This document shows, in pieces, positions 23,566-34,734 of a stretch of DNA of 64,000 nucleotides; the stretch's first letter is position 1; the number at the start of each line of letters is the position of its first letter. The translations under genes and the position numbers were made by a program. The DNA comes from Saccopteryx bilineata (taxonomy: Eukaryota > Chordata > Mammalia > Chiroptera > Emballonuridae). The stretch lies in the NCBI RefSeq assembly GCF_036850765.1, contig NC_089492.1, positions 202,832,276-202,896,275 of the forward strand. The letters are read 5' to 3'. Under the pieces are notes generated by a model. The model did no database searches, was not told the origin of the DNA, and saw nothing but the letters and a program-made list of their open reading frames with translations.

Positions 23566-25430
23566 AAGCAGGAATATTCAATGGGGAAATAACAGTCTCT
23601 TCAATAATTGGTGTTGGGGAAACTGGCTAGATACATGATAAAAAATATCTTGACAATTTCTTACAACATATACAACAATAAACTAAAAATGCACTGACTC
23701 AAATGAGAGATCTGAAACCGTAAATCTCCTGGAAGTAAATAGAGTTAGTAAACTCCATGACATTGGCCTGTTGTTCATGGTGCAATGATTTTTCAGATTG
23801 GACCAAAAACAAAGGAAACAAAGGCAAAAATAAATAAAAATGGGCCTACATCAAACTAAAATCCTTTGTATAGCAAAAGAAATCATCAACAAAATGAAAA
23901 AACAGCCTTCTGAATGGGAGAAGATATTTCAAATGACATATCCAACAACAGATTAATATCCAAAATATAGAAATAATCAATAAAACTTAACATAAAAAAA
24001 CTAACAGTCTGATAAAAAATGGGCAGAGGACCAAAATAGACATTTTTCTAAGAAAGACATAGATGGAAGTCAAGAGATACATGAAAAGATGCTCAACATC
24101 ACTAATCAGCAGGAAAATGCAAATCAAAAACACAATGAGATATTACCTCATATCTATCAGAGTGGTTATTAAAAGGCAATAAACAACAAGTGTTAGAGAG
24201 AATGTGGAAATGAGAACTCTTGTGCACTGTTAGTGGGAGTGTAAAATGTTGCAGTCATTATAAAAAACAGTACGGTTGTTCCTCAAAAATTAAAAATAAA
24301 ATAGGACACATGACTTCACTTCTGGGAATTTATACAAAGAAAACAAAAATATATATGTTTTTTGTAGCATTATTAACAAAAGCCAAGATGTTGAAATAAT
24401 TTAGTTGTCCATTAATAGATAAATGGATAAAGAAGATATATATCAGGCAATGCAGTTTATTATTTCACATAAAAGTTAGAGACCACAGTACTGTTAAAAA
24501 CCTCCCTCAACATCAACTACCCCCTAAACCCACCCCACCTTGCTATAAAAACAGAAGAGAACACAACAAAATACCATAATCAGACCGAGCTGGAAACAGA
24601 AAGTGACTCCAACAAAAACAAGACAAACACAAGACACAACATCTTGGCAAATTTATATAAAAATTGCATGGCACTTGGGAAAAGAGATATACATTCCATT
24701 ACATATATTGTGTAATATATGTAATGTAGTATAATTCTCCATATAATATATATAATGGAATATTATTTAAGAATAAAATCTTGCATCAATGAACAACTAA
24801 GTTGTCGCAACAAAAAACTAATGATTAATGCTTCTCATCTCTCCATTCCTGTCTGTCCTTATCTATCCCTCTCTCTGACTCTCTCTGTCTCTGTAAATAA
24901 AAATTTTAAAAAAGAGAAAAAATAAGAATAAAATCTTGCCATTTCTAAAATTATAGAGGGACCTAGAGGATATTATGCCAAGTGAAATAAGTCAGACAGT
25001 GGAAGTCATATACCATATTATTTCACTTATATGTAGATTCTAAAAAAAAAAAAAAAAAAAAAAGCAACAAACATAACAGAAACAGATTAATTGATATAAA
25101 GAAAAAACGAATGTTGACAGAGAGGATGGCGATAGATGATAGGTGAAAGAGGTAAAGAGAAATAAAAGAAACAAATTTCCATATATAAATTAATAAGTCA
25201 TGGAGTATAATGGACAGCACAGGAAACATAGTCAATAATATTGTAATAACTTTGTACAGAGACAGATGTATCTTAGTGATCACATAGGCATATATAAATA
25301 TAATATCATCATGTTGCATACCTGAAAGTACTATAATATTGTGTGTCAACTACACTTAAGAAACAAATATAAATAATATTTTAAATAAAAAAAGAATAAA
25401 AATATATTAAGTTAATTTAAGAGATTTATG
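23566..25430 (+). mobile_element. Old L1 3' portion
   Basis: A further L1 distal ORF2 and 3'UTR (ttggtgttggggaaactgg, aatgggcagaggaccaaaa, tggaatattatttaagaataa). It is interrupted by unidentified sequence at about 24440-24700 and by a SINE fragment at 24785-24917. Heavily decayed. Confidence 0.65.
24785..24917 (+). mobile_element. Type 3 SINE, 3' fragment
   Basis: It has only the 3' half: 'caatgaacaactaagttgtc', 'gatgcttctcatctc' is approximated, then CT-rich blocks and an A-rich tail. Confidence 0.7.
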
Positions 25431-26053
25431 GGACAACATTAAGTTGACTGAAATTTGCAATATAAGATCTCAGATGGAGAAAAAAGAACAGAAAATTAAT
25501 TTGAAGAAAAATGGTTGGAAACTTTCCTAACCTGAGGAAGAAAACAAATTTCCAGATCGAAGAAGCACGTTTCAATTAAAGTGAACCCAAAGAGACCTAA
25601 ACTAAGATATGTTATAATTAAAGTGTCTAAAGATAATGACAAGGAGAGAATTTTTAAAGCAGCTGGAAAAAAGCAACTTGTTATGTACAGGCAAACCCCT
25701 GTAAAACTGTAAGCAGATTTATTTAGAAGAAGTTTTGTAGCTCAGAAGGCAGGATCAAGATATATTCAAAGAGCTGAAAGACAACAACGTACAACCAAGA
25801 ATACTCTAGCCAGCAAATTCAGAAATAATGGAGAAATAGAGTTTTGCAGGTAAGCAAAAGCTAAAGGAGTTCATCACCATTAAACTATCCTTAAAAGAAA
25901 TGTTAAATAAAATTCTTTAAGCTGAGAAGAAAATGCATTAATAAGTAACAAGAAAACATGAAAGTATAAATATTACTGGTAAACGTAACTATATAGTAGA
26001 AGTAGTTACTTAATTATTTACAAAGCAGGTATGAAAGTTAAAGAAACAAATAA

Positions 26054-27652
26054 TACTGGGGAACATTTTCCCCAGTGTTATTTTTGTTGCATCCACAGAA
26101 ACACTTGTTCTTACTTAATTTGAGTGTGCTGATTTCAAATCTGACATTAGTTTTTCTCTGTAATCTACAGTTTTTTTGCAATTCAAGAATTTAGGTTTTC
26201 ATCTTATTGTAAAATTTTCAACAGTTAGTTTAATATAATGAAATAGAATGTCTTCTTGGGCATCATCTTTGTGAAAATATAATAATTTATATAATGCAGT
26301 AAATACACTAATACACTAAAAGATATGATTGCATCAGAATTTGTCTACAATTTCAAAATAGAACATATTAAAACACTTATTTTTATCATAAAATTTGCGC
26401 AAAGCTTATTTAAATTCTATTCAGGCAAAAATTTGCATTTGTAGCTCTTGCGTTTGTGTACTTGTTGAGGACAATCTCATTGATGCTTCAGCAGTAGTCT
26501 GCCATCATTTAGAGCTGTCAAGAAATAGCCGCCATTCTATTGGACTGTGTGTGGTAACACCTAGCTGGCTGAAAAGACTATTGATATCATGACATTAAAC
26601 AAAGTGTTTGTCTTCTGAAAAAAAGTCCACAAAAATTTGTTCATGCTTCTTGAAATGGGATACTTTAGCTGACCAGTGAAATACATTCCTTTCTTGGAGT
26701 CTGGAGGATAATAACTCAGCTGCTTTCTTTGATAGGCCCAAAGCTCTTACTAAGTCAATCACTTCAGGTTAGCTAAACTGCTGAGGGGTTAATGACTGCT
26801 TGGCATCAGAAGAAGACCCTTCAGATTCCGCAACCATTTCCTCATGCATCTTATCAAAATACACTTGATCACCATGTTCACTTTCTTTGTCCTTAGAAGA
26901 AATAAAACCATTGAAAACTGGAACCGGGAGTGTCTCAGAGTGTGGGATAGGTTGTCTTGCTTAAGGAATATTAGGATATGTGATATTATGCCATTTTTTC
27001 TTGCTGATGCCCTTTGTATGGATCAGACAGAAATAACAGTCACTGCTGTGGTCCTTAGGTTTACGCCAAACCATGGGAATACCAAAAGGCATTCCTCTCC
27101 GTTTTCCTTTTGTCCAGTCATGAAGCATTTTCTCACAATTATGACACACAATATGAGGAGGCCAATTCTTGTCTTGATCACCAAGGGGAACTTGAAAATA
27201 GGCAATATATGCACGTGTCACAAATGATGAAATATTGCGCCTTTATATTGAAGTGTGTAACAGTCACATATATAGCAGAAGGTGTGAGGACTATTCTTAC
27301 ATTTAAGCCTATTCGAAGAAGCCATGATTCAATTTTAAAACAAAATAAGAGGGTGTTTTTATCAGATAATAATTTTTTATATTTAAAAACAACTGCAATT
27401 ATGTAAAAGTGATGTTTGTAAAACATTAACTGCCTTGTGGTTATGTTCAATCCAAGAGTCACTGCCCTTTAACGCCAATTTAAGAACCAATGCATGCCAT
27501 TAACTGTAACAAAAAGAAATTAAAATTGCATAAAAACTAGAGCATGCACCAAAAAAACAGATTTCAGATTTGGAATCAGTGATGCAAATATATATAGAAA
27601 AAGTTCTAAAACCTCATGCAACAGAAAATAAAATAAAAATTCTTCCCCAGTG
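26054..27652 (-). mobile_element. DNA transposon, CMC/Chapaev-like, internally deleted (1.6 kb)
   Basis: The ends are inverted repeats: left tactggggaacatttt, right (reversed) cactggggaagaattttt. Both are followed by a tgttgcat word and further inside by tgattt/ccaaatctga words, so similarity extends over some 100 bases. The flanking TAA at 26051-26053 and 27653-27655 fits a 3-base target duplication. Inside is a minus-strand transposase-like gene with its middle missing. CACTG-type ends plus a TWA target are features I recall for Chapaev-type elements of the CMC group. The class is inference. The element sits in an old L1. Confidence 0.7.
26417..27325 (-). pseudogene. Internally deleted transposase-like gene with zinc-binding N-terminus
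   Basis: The frame starts at an ATG (27323-27325), MASSNRLKCKNSPHTFCYIC. A frame change follows to SFVTRAYIAYFQVPLGDQDK, then CHNCEKMLHDWTKGKRRGMP and HSSDCYFC. Next comes a segment with IDLVRALGLSKKAAELL and IEWRLFLDSSK. There the sequence jumps to a basic C-terminal tail reading QQVHKRKSYKCKFLPE, ending at a TAG (26417-26419). Paired cysteines (CYIC, CHNC, CYFC) suggest zinc binding. I recall this protein type from invertebrate, fish, frog and reptile genomes as an unnamed, transposon-like family. The long central part expected between DSSK and the tail is absent. There are also stops, so no function remains. Confidence 0.75.
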
Positions 27653-28957
27653 TAATAATTACTTTAACAATAATAATTAATAAGAAATACCCAAGATAAA
27701 AAGATTTAAAATGTGATATCAAAAACATAAAACATAGTGGGAGTAAGGTGAACTAATAATGTAGAGTTTAGAATGTGTTCAAATGGAAATTGTTATCAGC
27801 TTAAAATAAGTAGTTATAAATATATTCTTATAGGTCAACCTTATGGCAATCACACAACAAAAACTTATAATAGATACAGAAAAGATAATGAGAAATGAAT
27901 CTAATCATACCTCTAAAGAAAGTCATCAAACCACAAAGGAAGGAAGAAAGAAAAGAAAAAAGGAAGGAAACAAAATGGCAATGAGTAAATATCTGTCAAT
28001 AATTACTTTAAATGTAAATGGACTAATTCTTCAGTGAAAAGAAACAGAGTTGCTAAGTGAATAAAAAAGCAAGACCTATTTATATGCTGCCTACAAGAGA
28101 CTTACTTCAGATGTAATTCAGATATAAGGGCACCAAAGACTGAAAGTGGAAGGTTGATTAAAAGTTATTTCACGCAACTGAAAACCAAAACCAAAAACAA
28201 TCTGAGGTAGCAATACTTAGATAAAATAGACTTCAGACAAAGACTATAATAAGAGACCAAAAAAGACAGGCAATATAATGGGGTCAACCCAACAAAGAAA
28301 TATAAATTTGTAGTTATTCATGCTTTTAATTATATAAAGCAATTGTGAACAGACCTAAAGGGAAGAAATTTTTCAGCCAAGAAGGCAGCAATACAATAAT
28401 AGTGATGATGTGAATATTCCATTTATATCATGTAGACAGAAAATTGATAGAGAAACAAGCACCTTAAATGACACATTAGATCAGATGAACTTAATAGATC
28501 TATACAAAACATTTTACACAAAAGTGTCAGAACACATGTTCTTTTCAAGCACACATGAATTCTCTAGGATCTATCATAGGTTAGGTCACAATACAAATCC
28601 TAATAAATTTAGAAAGATTGAGTTCATATCGAGCATCTTTTTTACCACAATGGTAGAAAGCAACAACAACAAAATATCAATTACAAAAAGAAAACTGAAA
28701 ATTTCACAAGCAGAGGGATATTAATCAATACGCTACTGCACCACCAATGACTGGGTCAGTGAAAAAATCAAAGGAAATTAAAAAGTTTCTTGAGACAAAT
28801 GAAAATGGAAATACAACATACCAAAATATGGGATACATCAAAAGCTGTTCTGACAGGAAAATTTATAGTGGTAAATGTTTCTCGCAATAAACAAGAAAAA
28901 TCTCAAATAAACAACCTAACTTTATACCTCAAGAAACTAAAAAAAGATGTAGGTCTA

Positions 28958-29211
28958 TGAACACACTAAATGTGCACTTATATTTAGAGCAATTCTTCCT
29001 GAGAAATAACTGAGAGACAACCGAACAGCTTCTTCACAACAAAGAAGAGAGAGTGACCATGCAGAGAAGATAGGAGAATTGTATGAGGAAATTCCTGCCC
29101 AATATCTGAGGGAACCTATCAGCAATGAAGGAGCCAGTGACCACCCTGAGATAGTGCCAGCGGAAGTTCTATCCAAGTTGTATGTCAATTATACCCAACT
29201 TACAAAGTAAA
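28958..29211 (+). mobile_element. L1 5'UTR fragment
   Basis: The region around gcaattcttcctgagaaat resembles the 5'UTR at 13600-13660 (agtaattctcctgaagaact; both then run into gaacagct.ttcacaacaaa). It abuts the purine microsatellite. Confidence 0.5.
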
Positions 29212-29284
29212 GAAAGAAAAAGAGAGAGAGAAAGAGAAAGAGAAAGAAAGAAAGAAAGAAAGAGAAAGAAAGAAAAGAAAGACA

Positions 29285-29340
<56 letters not shown>

Positions 29341-29440
29341 CAAAGAAAGAAAAGAAAGACAAAGAAAGAAATAAGAAAAGGAGGGAAGGTAGGAAGGAAA
29401 GAGAAAGAGAAGGAAAGAAGGAAGAAAGGAAACATATACT
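29212..29440. repeat. (GAAA)n-rich polypurine tract
   Basis: About 230 bases of almost pure purine, mostly GAAA with GACAAA interruptions. Long open frames on both strands here are artefacts. It lies about 440 bases downstream of exon 5. Confidence 0.97.
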
Positions 29441-29878
29441 GATTGAATATAAATTCATTCTGTAGAAGATACAACTATCCATGCACTAGAAATCCATATT
29501 CCTACTTGAGAAGGGTAAGAACTGAGGGAAATATGTACTTGTGATTTTGTGTCTAACAACTGTATAGTTCATTGTTTTCATCAACACAAAAAGGGAGAAA
29601 CAAAACGAAAAACACAGGTTTCTTGTCTTTGGAAAGTTTTAGCATCCATTTTATTTAAGTAAATTTTAATTGTGAATAATTTTACTACAAATTAAGCCCC
29701 AGGATTCTTGGGTGAGCTTAACTATAGTCATTAGAATTTACCAGTGAATAACAACCTAGGTCCCAGTAACCTAGGGCTCGATCTAGTCTTAAGATATGCA
29801 ACTCCTAGAGATAATAAACAGTGTTTATTCCTTCCCACCCTCTATTGGACCATCCACTGCTGAGCCATTCTCTGTTAC
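29441..29878. other. Intron 5 next to exon 5, unique
   Basis: No recognised feature other than the exon 5 donor at its right edge. Confidence 0.45.
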
Positions 29879-30075
29879 CTGGAATCAGCTTCAAGGCATT
29901 CTCCAGGTACTGATCTTCTGTGATAGGTTGACCATTTAACTTCAGCTCCTGGGTGAAATCCCGTACAGTCCAGATAAAGTCTGGGAAGAAACTCACAAAA
30001 TCTATGGAATCTTTTACTTCACGCTGGGTGGGGGAGGACTTTGCCCTGATGAGTTCTGTGAGCTCTGTCACATAA
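29879..30075 (-). pseudogene. GBP pseudogene exon 5 (G domain, TVRD motif), intact
   Basis: This 197-base exon has an acceptor (ggtcctag) and donor (gtaaca) in place and no internal stop. It encodes [15 protein letters not shown], then [15 protein letters not shown] and [15 protein letters not shown] is the guanine-recognition (G4-like) element of GBPs. Length and phase agree with the neighbouring exons. It is the best preserved of the downstream G-domain exons. Confidence 0.95.
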
Positions 30076-30262
30076 CTAGGACCTGGCTAAGGAAAAATAA
30101 TTTCCTACCCACCCTTCCTACATTTCCATCAAAAAAATTATTATAAACATTATTATTTGCCCTGGGTTCCCTCTGTGCCACCAAAGGCCACTCAATCACA
30201 GGCAAGGGGAACTTAACTTGATTTCCATTCCCATCAATTTCTCAGTAAAACTGGGAGGATAC

Positions 30263-30372
30263 TGTAGTTTCTCCAAGGCATCATGGTTGATGGTGCTCAT
30301 GCTGTTGTAGACAAAGCAGCTACTCAGAAGTACAGCCAGGGCGAAGATCCATGAGTCATTCTTAGGATTGCC
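30263..30372 (-). pseudogene. GBP pseudogene exon 4 (G domain), acceptor AG lost
   Basis: The exon encodes GNPKNDSWIFALAVLLSS and CFVYNSMSTINHDALEKL, and ends in a split codon completed by exon 5. The donor gtatcc is present. The two bases before the expected first codon (30373-30374) read TG on the coding strand instead of AG. A substitute AG lies 12 bases inside the exon (cctaag|aatgac). Its use would drop four residues without changing the frame. Confidence 0.9.
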
Positions 30373-31378
30373 CAAGAAAACATGTTGAAAAACACTTAGA
30401 AGTCTTCTCCTCAGAAATTCATTCAGTTATTTGTTTAATTATTTTTTCATTTTTTATTTCAGATCATTGTGTATTTGGTACAAAAAAAATCTTTAAAATC
30501 AGAATTAAAGGCAAATCTCAGCTTTAGCAATTACATTGACATTTCTTATGAGCTTAGTTTCCTCAAGTATAAAAGAAGTCTAATACTTTCCTCAAAGTAT
30601 CCTTTTTATTTGAATGGGATTAAATAAAATATTTTGAACAATTAGTTATTCATAAGTGACACTGCACATTTAAGAAAAATTAAACTACAATATCTATTAT
30701 GTTAATCACAAATGAACTCTCAAAATAAAACCAATTAAGAATTCATAAACTATTACTAAATGTTACATATTTTTCTTAGTTATAGGGAAACAAAAATGAA
30801 TATAATTGTTACACTTGAGATGACTATCTCATGGTATTTACAAACATTTGAAAAATAAATACAATAAAGATGACAATATAATTAAAAAGTTATATATTAA
30901 TAGTGAATCTTACTGAAAACAACAGTCATTATGTCAAATAAAAATAATGAATCAGTCAAAGGGGAGCAGCACATACTGGAGTTAGAAAAACATTTTGTTT
31001 TGAATGTTAAAGGATTTGTAGAATGTGGACATGAAGAAATGAGAGAAGCACGCAAGTAGAAAAACCTGCAGAAACAAAATGAGAGTAGACTGCAATAAAT
31101 AGTTATTTGTTCTGACTGACACAGAGCAGAAGGCAGGTAGAGAAGATGCATAAAATTATTCACTTCAGTGCTCAAAAATATCTTACCTAATATACCACAT
31201 TTAAAAAAAATCTAACTTAAATATGAGTTTCAAAAGGGCCAAAGTCTGCTGTCTCATTCAATATAGTTGGATTTCAACATTTCAAGAATAGATCACAATA
31301 GTTAAATTACAAAGGATCATGAAGAGATAAGGAGAAAATCTAGAATCAAAATGATCTGTTTGTGACCTTTTGTCTTAC
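30373..31378. other. Intron 3 of the GBP pseudogene
   Basis: About 1 kb of AT-rich intron. The 92-codon minus-strand frame at 30897-31175 has no recognisable product. No repeat identified. Confidence 0.5.
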
Positions 31379-31504
31379 CTTTTCCACATCACCCAGGCCC
31401 TTGGTGTCCAGAAGAACCAGAGTGGTTCGGTTTGGACGGGTGCGGTACACACCACATCCAGATGCCCTTGGTTTCAGACTGCACTGTAGAGCCCAGAGGG
31501 AAAC
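31379..31504 (-). pseudogene. GBP pseudogene exon 3 (switch/G3 region), 2-base deletion
   Basis: Acceptor (tctcttttag) and donor (gtaaga) are canonical. It encodes [20 protein letters not shown], then, after a frame change near 31420-31430, [14 protein letters not shown]. Twelve bases are expected between the SK codons and LVLLD but only ten are present, so the exon is 126 bases where the flanking phases need 128. The G3 motif reads DTKG, where GBPs normally have DTEG. An LTR begins only 30 bases upstream of the acceptor. Confidence 0.92.
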
Positions 31505-31534
31505 CTAAAAGAGACGGGAAAAGCAACATAAAGT

Positions 31535-32341
31535 TGTTGTAAAGTAATGTTCCCCCGGGTTTTTACGTAGAGACACAAAGTCCAAATGAATTTTTAAGAA
31601 GTTTTATTAAAGGAGGAGATTTATTAATATGCCGGCCACATATGAAAAACATGGGGCATAGCTGACCCAAATTGTCTTGTCCAGACTATAACCCTGAGGC
31701 AGGTTATATACCTTTGATCACACAGGTTGGCGGGGAAAAGGAGGAGGAGGACAAGATGACATAATTCATTAGCAAGCTTATAACATTCCTCTATAGGATT
31801 TATAAAAAACAAATTTACATGTTAAAACTTATAAGGCATTACAATAGTGAAAAATGTTGCTTTTTATATTAAAGACATCTCTAAATCTTTCAGTATTTAT
31901 CTGCTATTCCTTTGTTTAGAGGTATATATAATTATACATTAACTATATGCCTTTAGGATGGGACGGGAAGCCTACATGGCTCCCAGGGGATAAGCGTCTG
32001 TGAATGACCCATTAAAGAAAGGAGAGGAAAAAGAAAGGCCTGCCTAATCCTCCCTTTCCCCTTTTCATCTACAATACAATGCCATCAGCCATCCTGACCT
32101 GGTGTTAATCACACACAAGTATAAAAATCATATTTATAAAATCTCTCTGTATTCTTATCCTAAATTATAAAATGTCCTTTAAGCTTCCTAGTAAAAGGGG
32201 GTTTTCTACACAGTATGTCTCTGCAAGCCAGGAAATGTCCACATTCCTTTTCTCTCATTCCCTACAGAAAGGAGAAGACAAGAAACCTGACTCTCCCAAA
32301 ATATCAATATTAATTTTTTAATTCTATGGTACCTTACCACA
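31535..32341 (-). mobile_element. Solo LTR, family A, minus strand (807 bp)
   Basis: Read in reverse it begins TGTGGTAAGGTACC, has tatataacctgcc as a TATA region, aataaa near the R end (cctcctttaataaaact) and ends TTTACAACA. It aligns end to end with 34735-35503. Flanks aagt and aagc could be a 4-base duplication, as for gammaretrovirus-like (ERV1) elements. No gag, pol or env sequence is attached. It inserted in GBP intron 2, 30 bases upstream of the exon 3 acceptor and in the gene's orientation. Confidence 0.85.
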
Positions 32342-33510
32342 AAGCGACAACAGACAGTCCAAGAAGCCCATGGGCTATGCAATTAGACTTAAAGGCTTAA
32401 AAATCCCCTAGGATACAACATAGTGCTTTCTCTATTTCAAGAATGTCAAAATTTTTGTCAACTAACTCCTCATACATTTAGTGGTCATATTCTTTCACGT
32501 AAGTTTGGTTTATTCAGACTGCTAGTTTCATTTTCCAGTGTAAAAATATTTCTGCTCATGTCTATGTATCCTACCAATTATTAGATGAGAGAAAGGGCAC
32601 ACACACACACACACACACACACACACCAATTTGATTTATTTTTAACTGTTTGATGAACATTACTCCCTAAAGAAGTTAAGCTAGTTGAATGTATTATAAT
32701 TAGATCAAGACTTTTCATTAGTCTGAAGAATGAACAAGACAATTTATTCAGTAATTATTTAAGCACCTTTTATATTCTAGGCAATGGGTATATGTTCAAG
32801 GTCCTGGAGATAAATTAATAAATTTACTAATTCTATTAGTAAATTATATTATAATTCCCTATTATATTAGCTAAAATAGACAGAAATACCTTCCCTTTGT
32901 AGTCTTATAACCAATGAGTGCTAAGACCTTGCTAATTTACAACCAGTTTATGGTCTATCCAGGTAAAATCTGGTCTTAATGGATGGGACTATGGAGAGAC
33001 AGGAATGGGTAAATAAAATAAATAAATAAGTAAACTTTTATAAGCCTTCTAAAGATTGTGGCTACATCTCACCTCTTACTTATTTTAAAGATGTTGTGAA
33101 TCACAACTAATTTAAGGGATCCCAACAACAATAAAAACATTCTCTAAGAGAAATATTATTACATCACATTTATTCTGATTTTTTTCTATGTTGGGAGAAA
33201 ACAGAACTTCTCAGAGCCCTGCAGAGAATCAAAATAGAAAAAGTGTTGATGTGTGTAGTTGATGTTGCCCTATATTCTCATTTTCTGCCTATGAAATTCA
33301 GTATGTTGTCTTTTATTTTTCTCATGACTTATTTTATATTCTGTGTCAGATTCTCTTTACATCAAACTATACTCATGGGCTTTGTATAATTTGGATATGT
33401 TTACCTAAAAGATATTCTGCAACACCAAGGTACTGTGTTTCAATCAGAATTTTCATGAAGGTTAGCCAAATCCACATAAAAATAACATTGAGCTAGAAGA
33501 TAAATATTCT
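32342..33510. other. Intron 2 unique sequence with a CA microsatellite
   Basis: No gene. A (CA)n run lies at 32598-32626. A faint old repeat is possible near 32740-32820 (taagcaccttttatattctaggcaa), resembling MIR/L2 wording. Not secure. Confidence 0.4.
32598..32626. repeat. (CA)n microsatellite
   Basis: Uninterrupted CA for 29 bases. Confidence 0.97.
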
Positions 33511-34015
33511 TGTTGGGGACCGAAAGCTAACATGGTCTTTGCAGTTTAGATTTTTGTGGGACAAAGGTGTGGGGAACTCCCAGTAAACTGACAGTCTGCA
33601 CAATGCCCCACCTCACTTGTTCTATGAAGTTACTAAAGGCTATTAAGCTGTGGTGCTGGATTGTTTATACTCATCTTAACCGCCCCCCCCCCTCCATGTC
33701 CCCTGGAAAGACTGGAAGCAAGTTTCTTTTATCCTTTGTTTTATGAAGTTAAGATGTTATGTATGGTTGGGGTTTTCTGCACTTGGTAAAATTCTTGGGT
33801 TGCCTTGGAAATGTGATCAGCAATCTCTTTGATTTGCTAATGGCCCACTTTGCCCTATAAATAAAGCATGAAGCAGATTTGGAGGGCACTCTGTTCTTGC
33901 CATCAGCATTGCAGAGGCCTCCTGAGTCCATCCTTTTATTCTTTAAGTATATTTTCTTAATTCCGTGCCATTCCCACTCAGGACCTGAAATTACTAGCCA
34001 TGCTGGTTCATGGCA
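33511..34015 (+). mobile_element. Solo LTR, class II-like (505 bp)
   Basis: It starts TGTTGGGGACCGAAAGC and ends GTTCATGGCA. A TATA region (ccctataaataaagc) sits in the right half with TSS-like spacing before the end. Flanks tattct (33505-33510) and cattct (34016-34021) make a 6-base target duplication with one change, which suits betaretrovirus-like (ERV2) insertions. A C9-10 run lies at about 33684. No internal viral genes remain. Confidence 0.8.
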
Positions 34016-34034
34016 CATTCTAATTTATTTTTTT

Positions 34035-34560
34035 TTTATTCCATGAAAGAAGCATTTATTGTGTGCTTATTATGTTCTACACATTATCCTTATTGCTGCA
34101 AATTTGTCAGCAAAGACTCCAGGTAAGGGTTTTTACTCTACTGATTTTAATTTTAATATAGGAGAAAAATAAACAAGTAAATATATAAATATATAAACTA
34201 TGTTGATATTGTGGTAAATTTAAGTGGAGTGGAAGCTTGAGACTGGATGGTCAGGGAAGACTTCTTTCAGAATTGACTTTTGTGCAAAGCCTTGACTAAA
34301 AGAATCTATCTGGGTGGAGGAACAGCAAGCATTGCAGGCAGAGTGAAACACAAGTGCAATGACATACAAAAAGCCTTTCAGACAGAAGGGCTTTCAATTT
34401 GCAAGGGCAAAAAGGTGGCTAGTATGGCTATAGCATAACCAGTGGTAGAAAAAAATATTAAAGATGTGTTTGTAGAAATAGGGAAAACTAAGTTATAGTG
34501 GGCCAATGAGGAGTATGGATTTTGTGTAAGAATAATGCCAGGTTAAGGAAAGTATTAAAA
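34035..34560 (+). mobile_element. Ancient L2-like remnant (tentative)
   Basis: Wording such as catttattgtgtgcttatta, ctggatggtcagggaagac and ttgcaggcagagtgaaaca resembles old mammalian L2 3' sequence. Diverged and fragmentary. Confidence 0.4.
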
Positions 34561-34734
34561 ACAACTAGATTAAACTTTGCTTGGTTGTTTTAAAGAGAAT
34601 TTATTAGGGTAGAAATGGAAGTAAGGAAGATATTTAAGAAAAAAAGTATTTCAGGCAAAGATGACACTGACTTAGCCTCATAAATAAAAATAGTAAAATA
34701 AAATTGTAAAGAAAGAAGAAAAAGAGATTGATTT

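Larger units (their letters stand above)
25431..28957 (+). mobile_element. Old L1 remnant (ORF1 to ORF2 start) split by a DNA transposon
   Basis: ORF1-like sequence lies at 25431-26050. After the DNA transposon the inter-ORF region and ORF2 N-terminus follow (27990-28720, with the SIITLNVNG endonuclease start). Frames at 27843-28037 and 28410-28724 are fragments of ORF2 only. Confidence 0.7.

Noticed and set aside
29182..29482. Open frames of about 100 codons on both strands
   Set aside because: They are translations of the GAAA polypurine tract with simple repeated residues, not genes.
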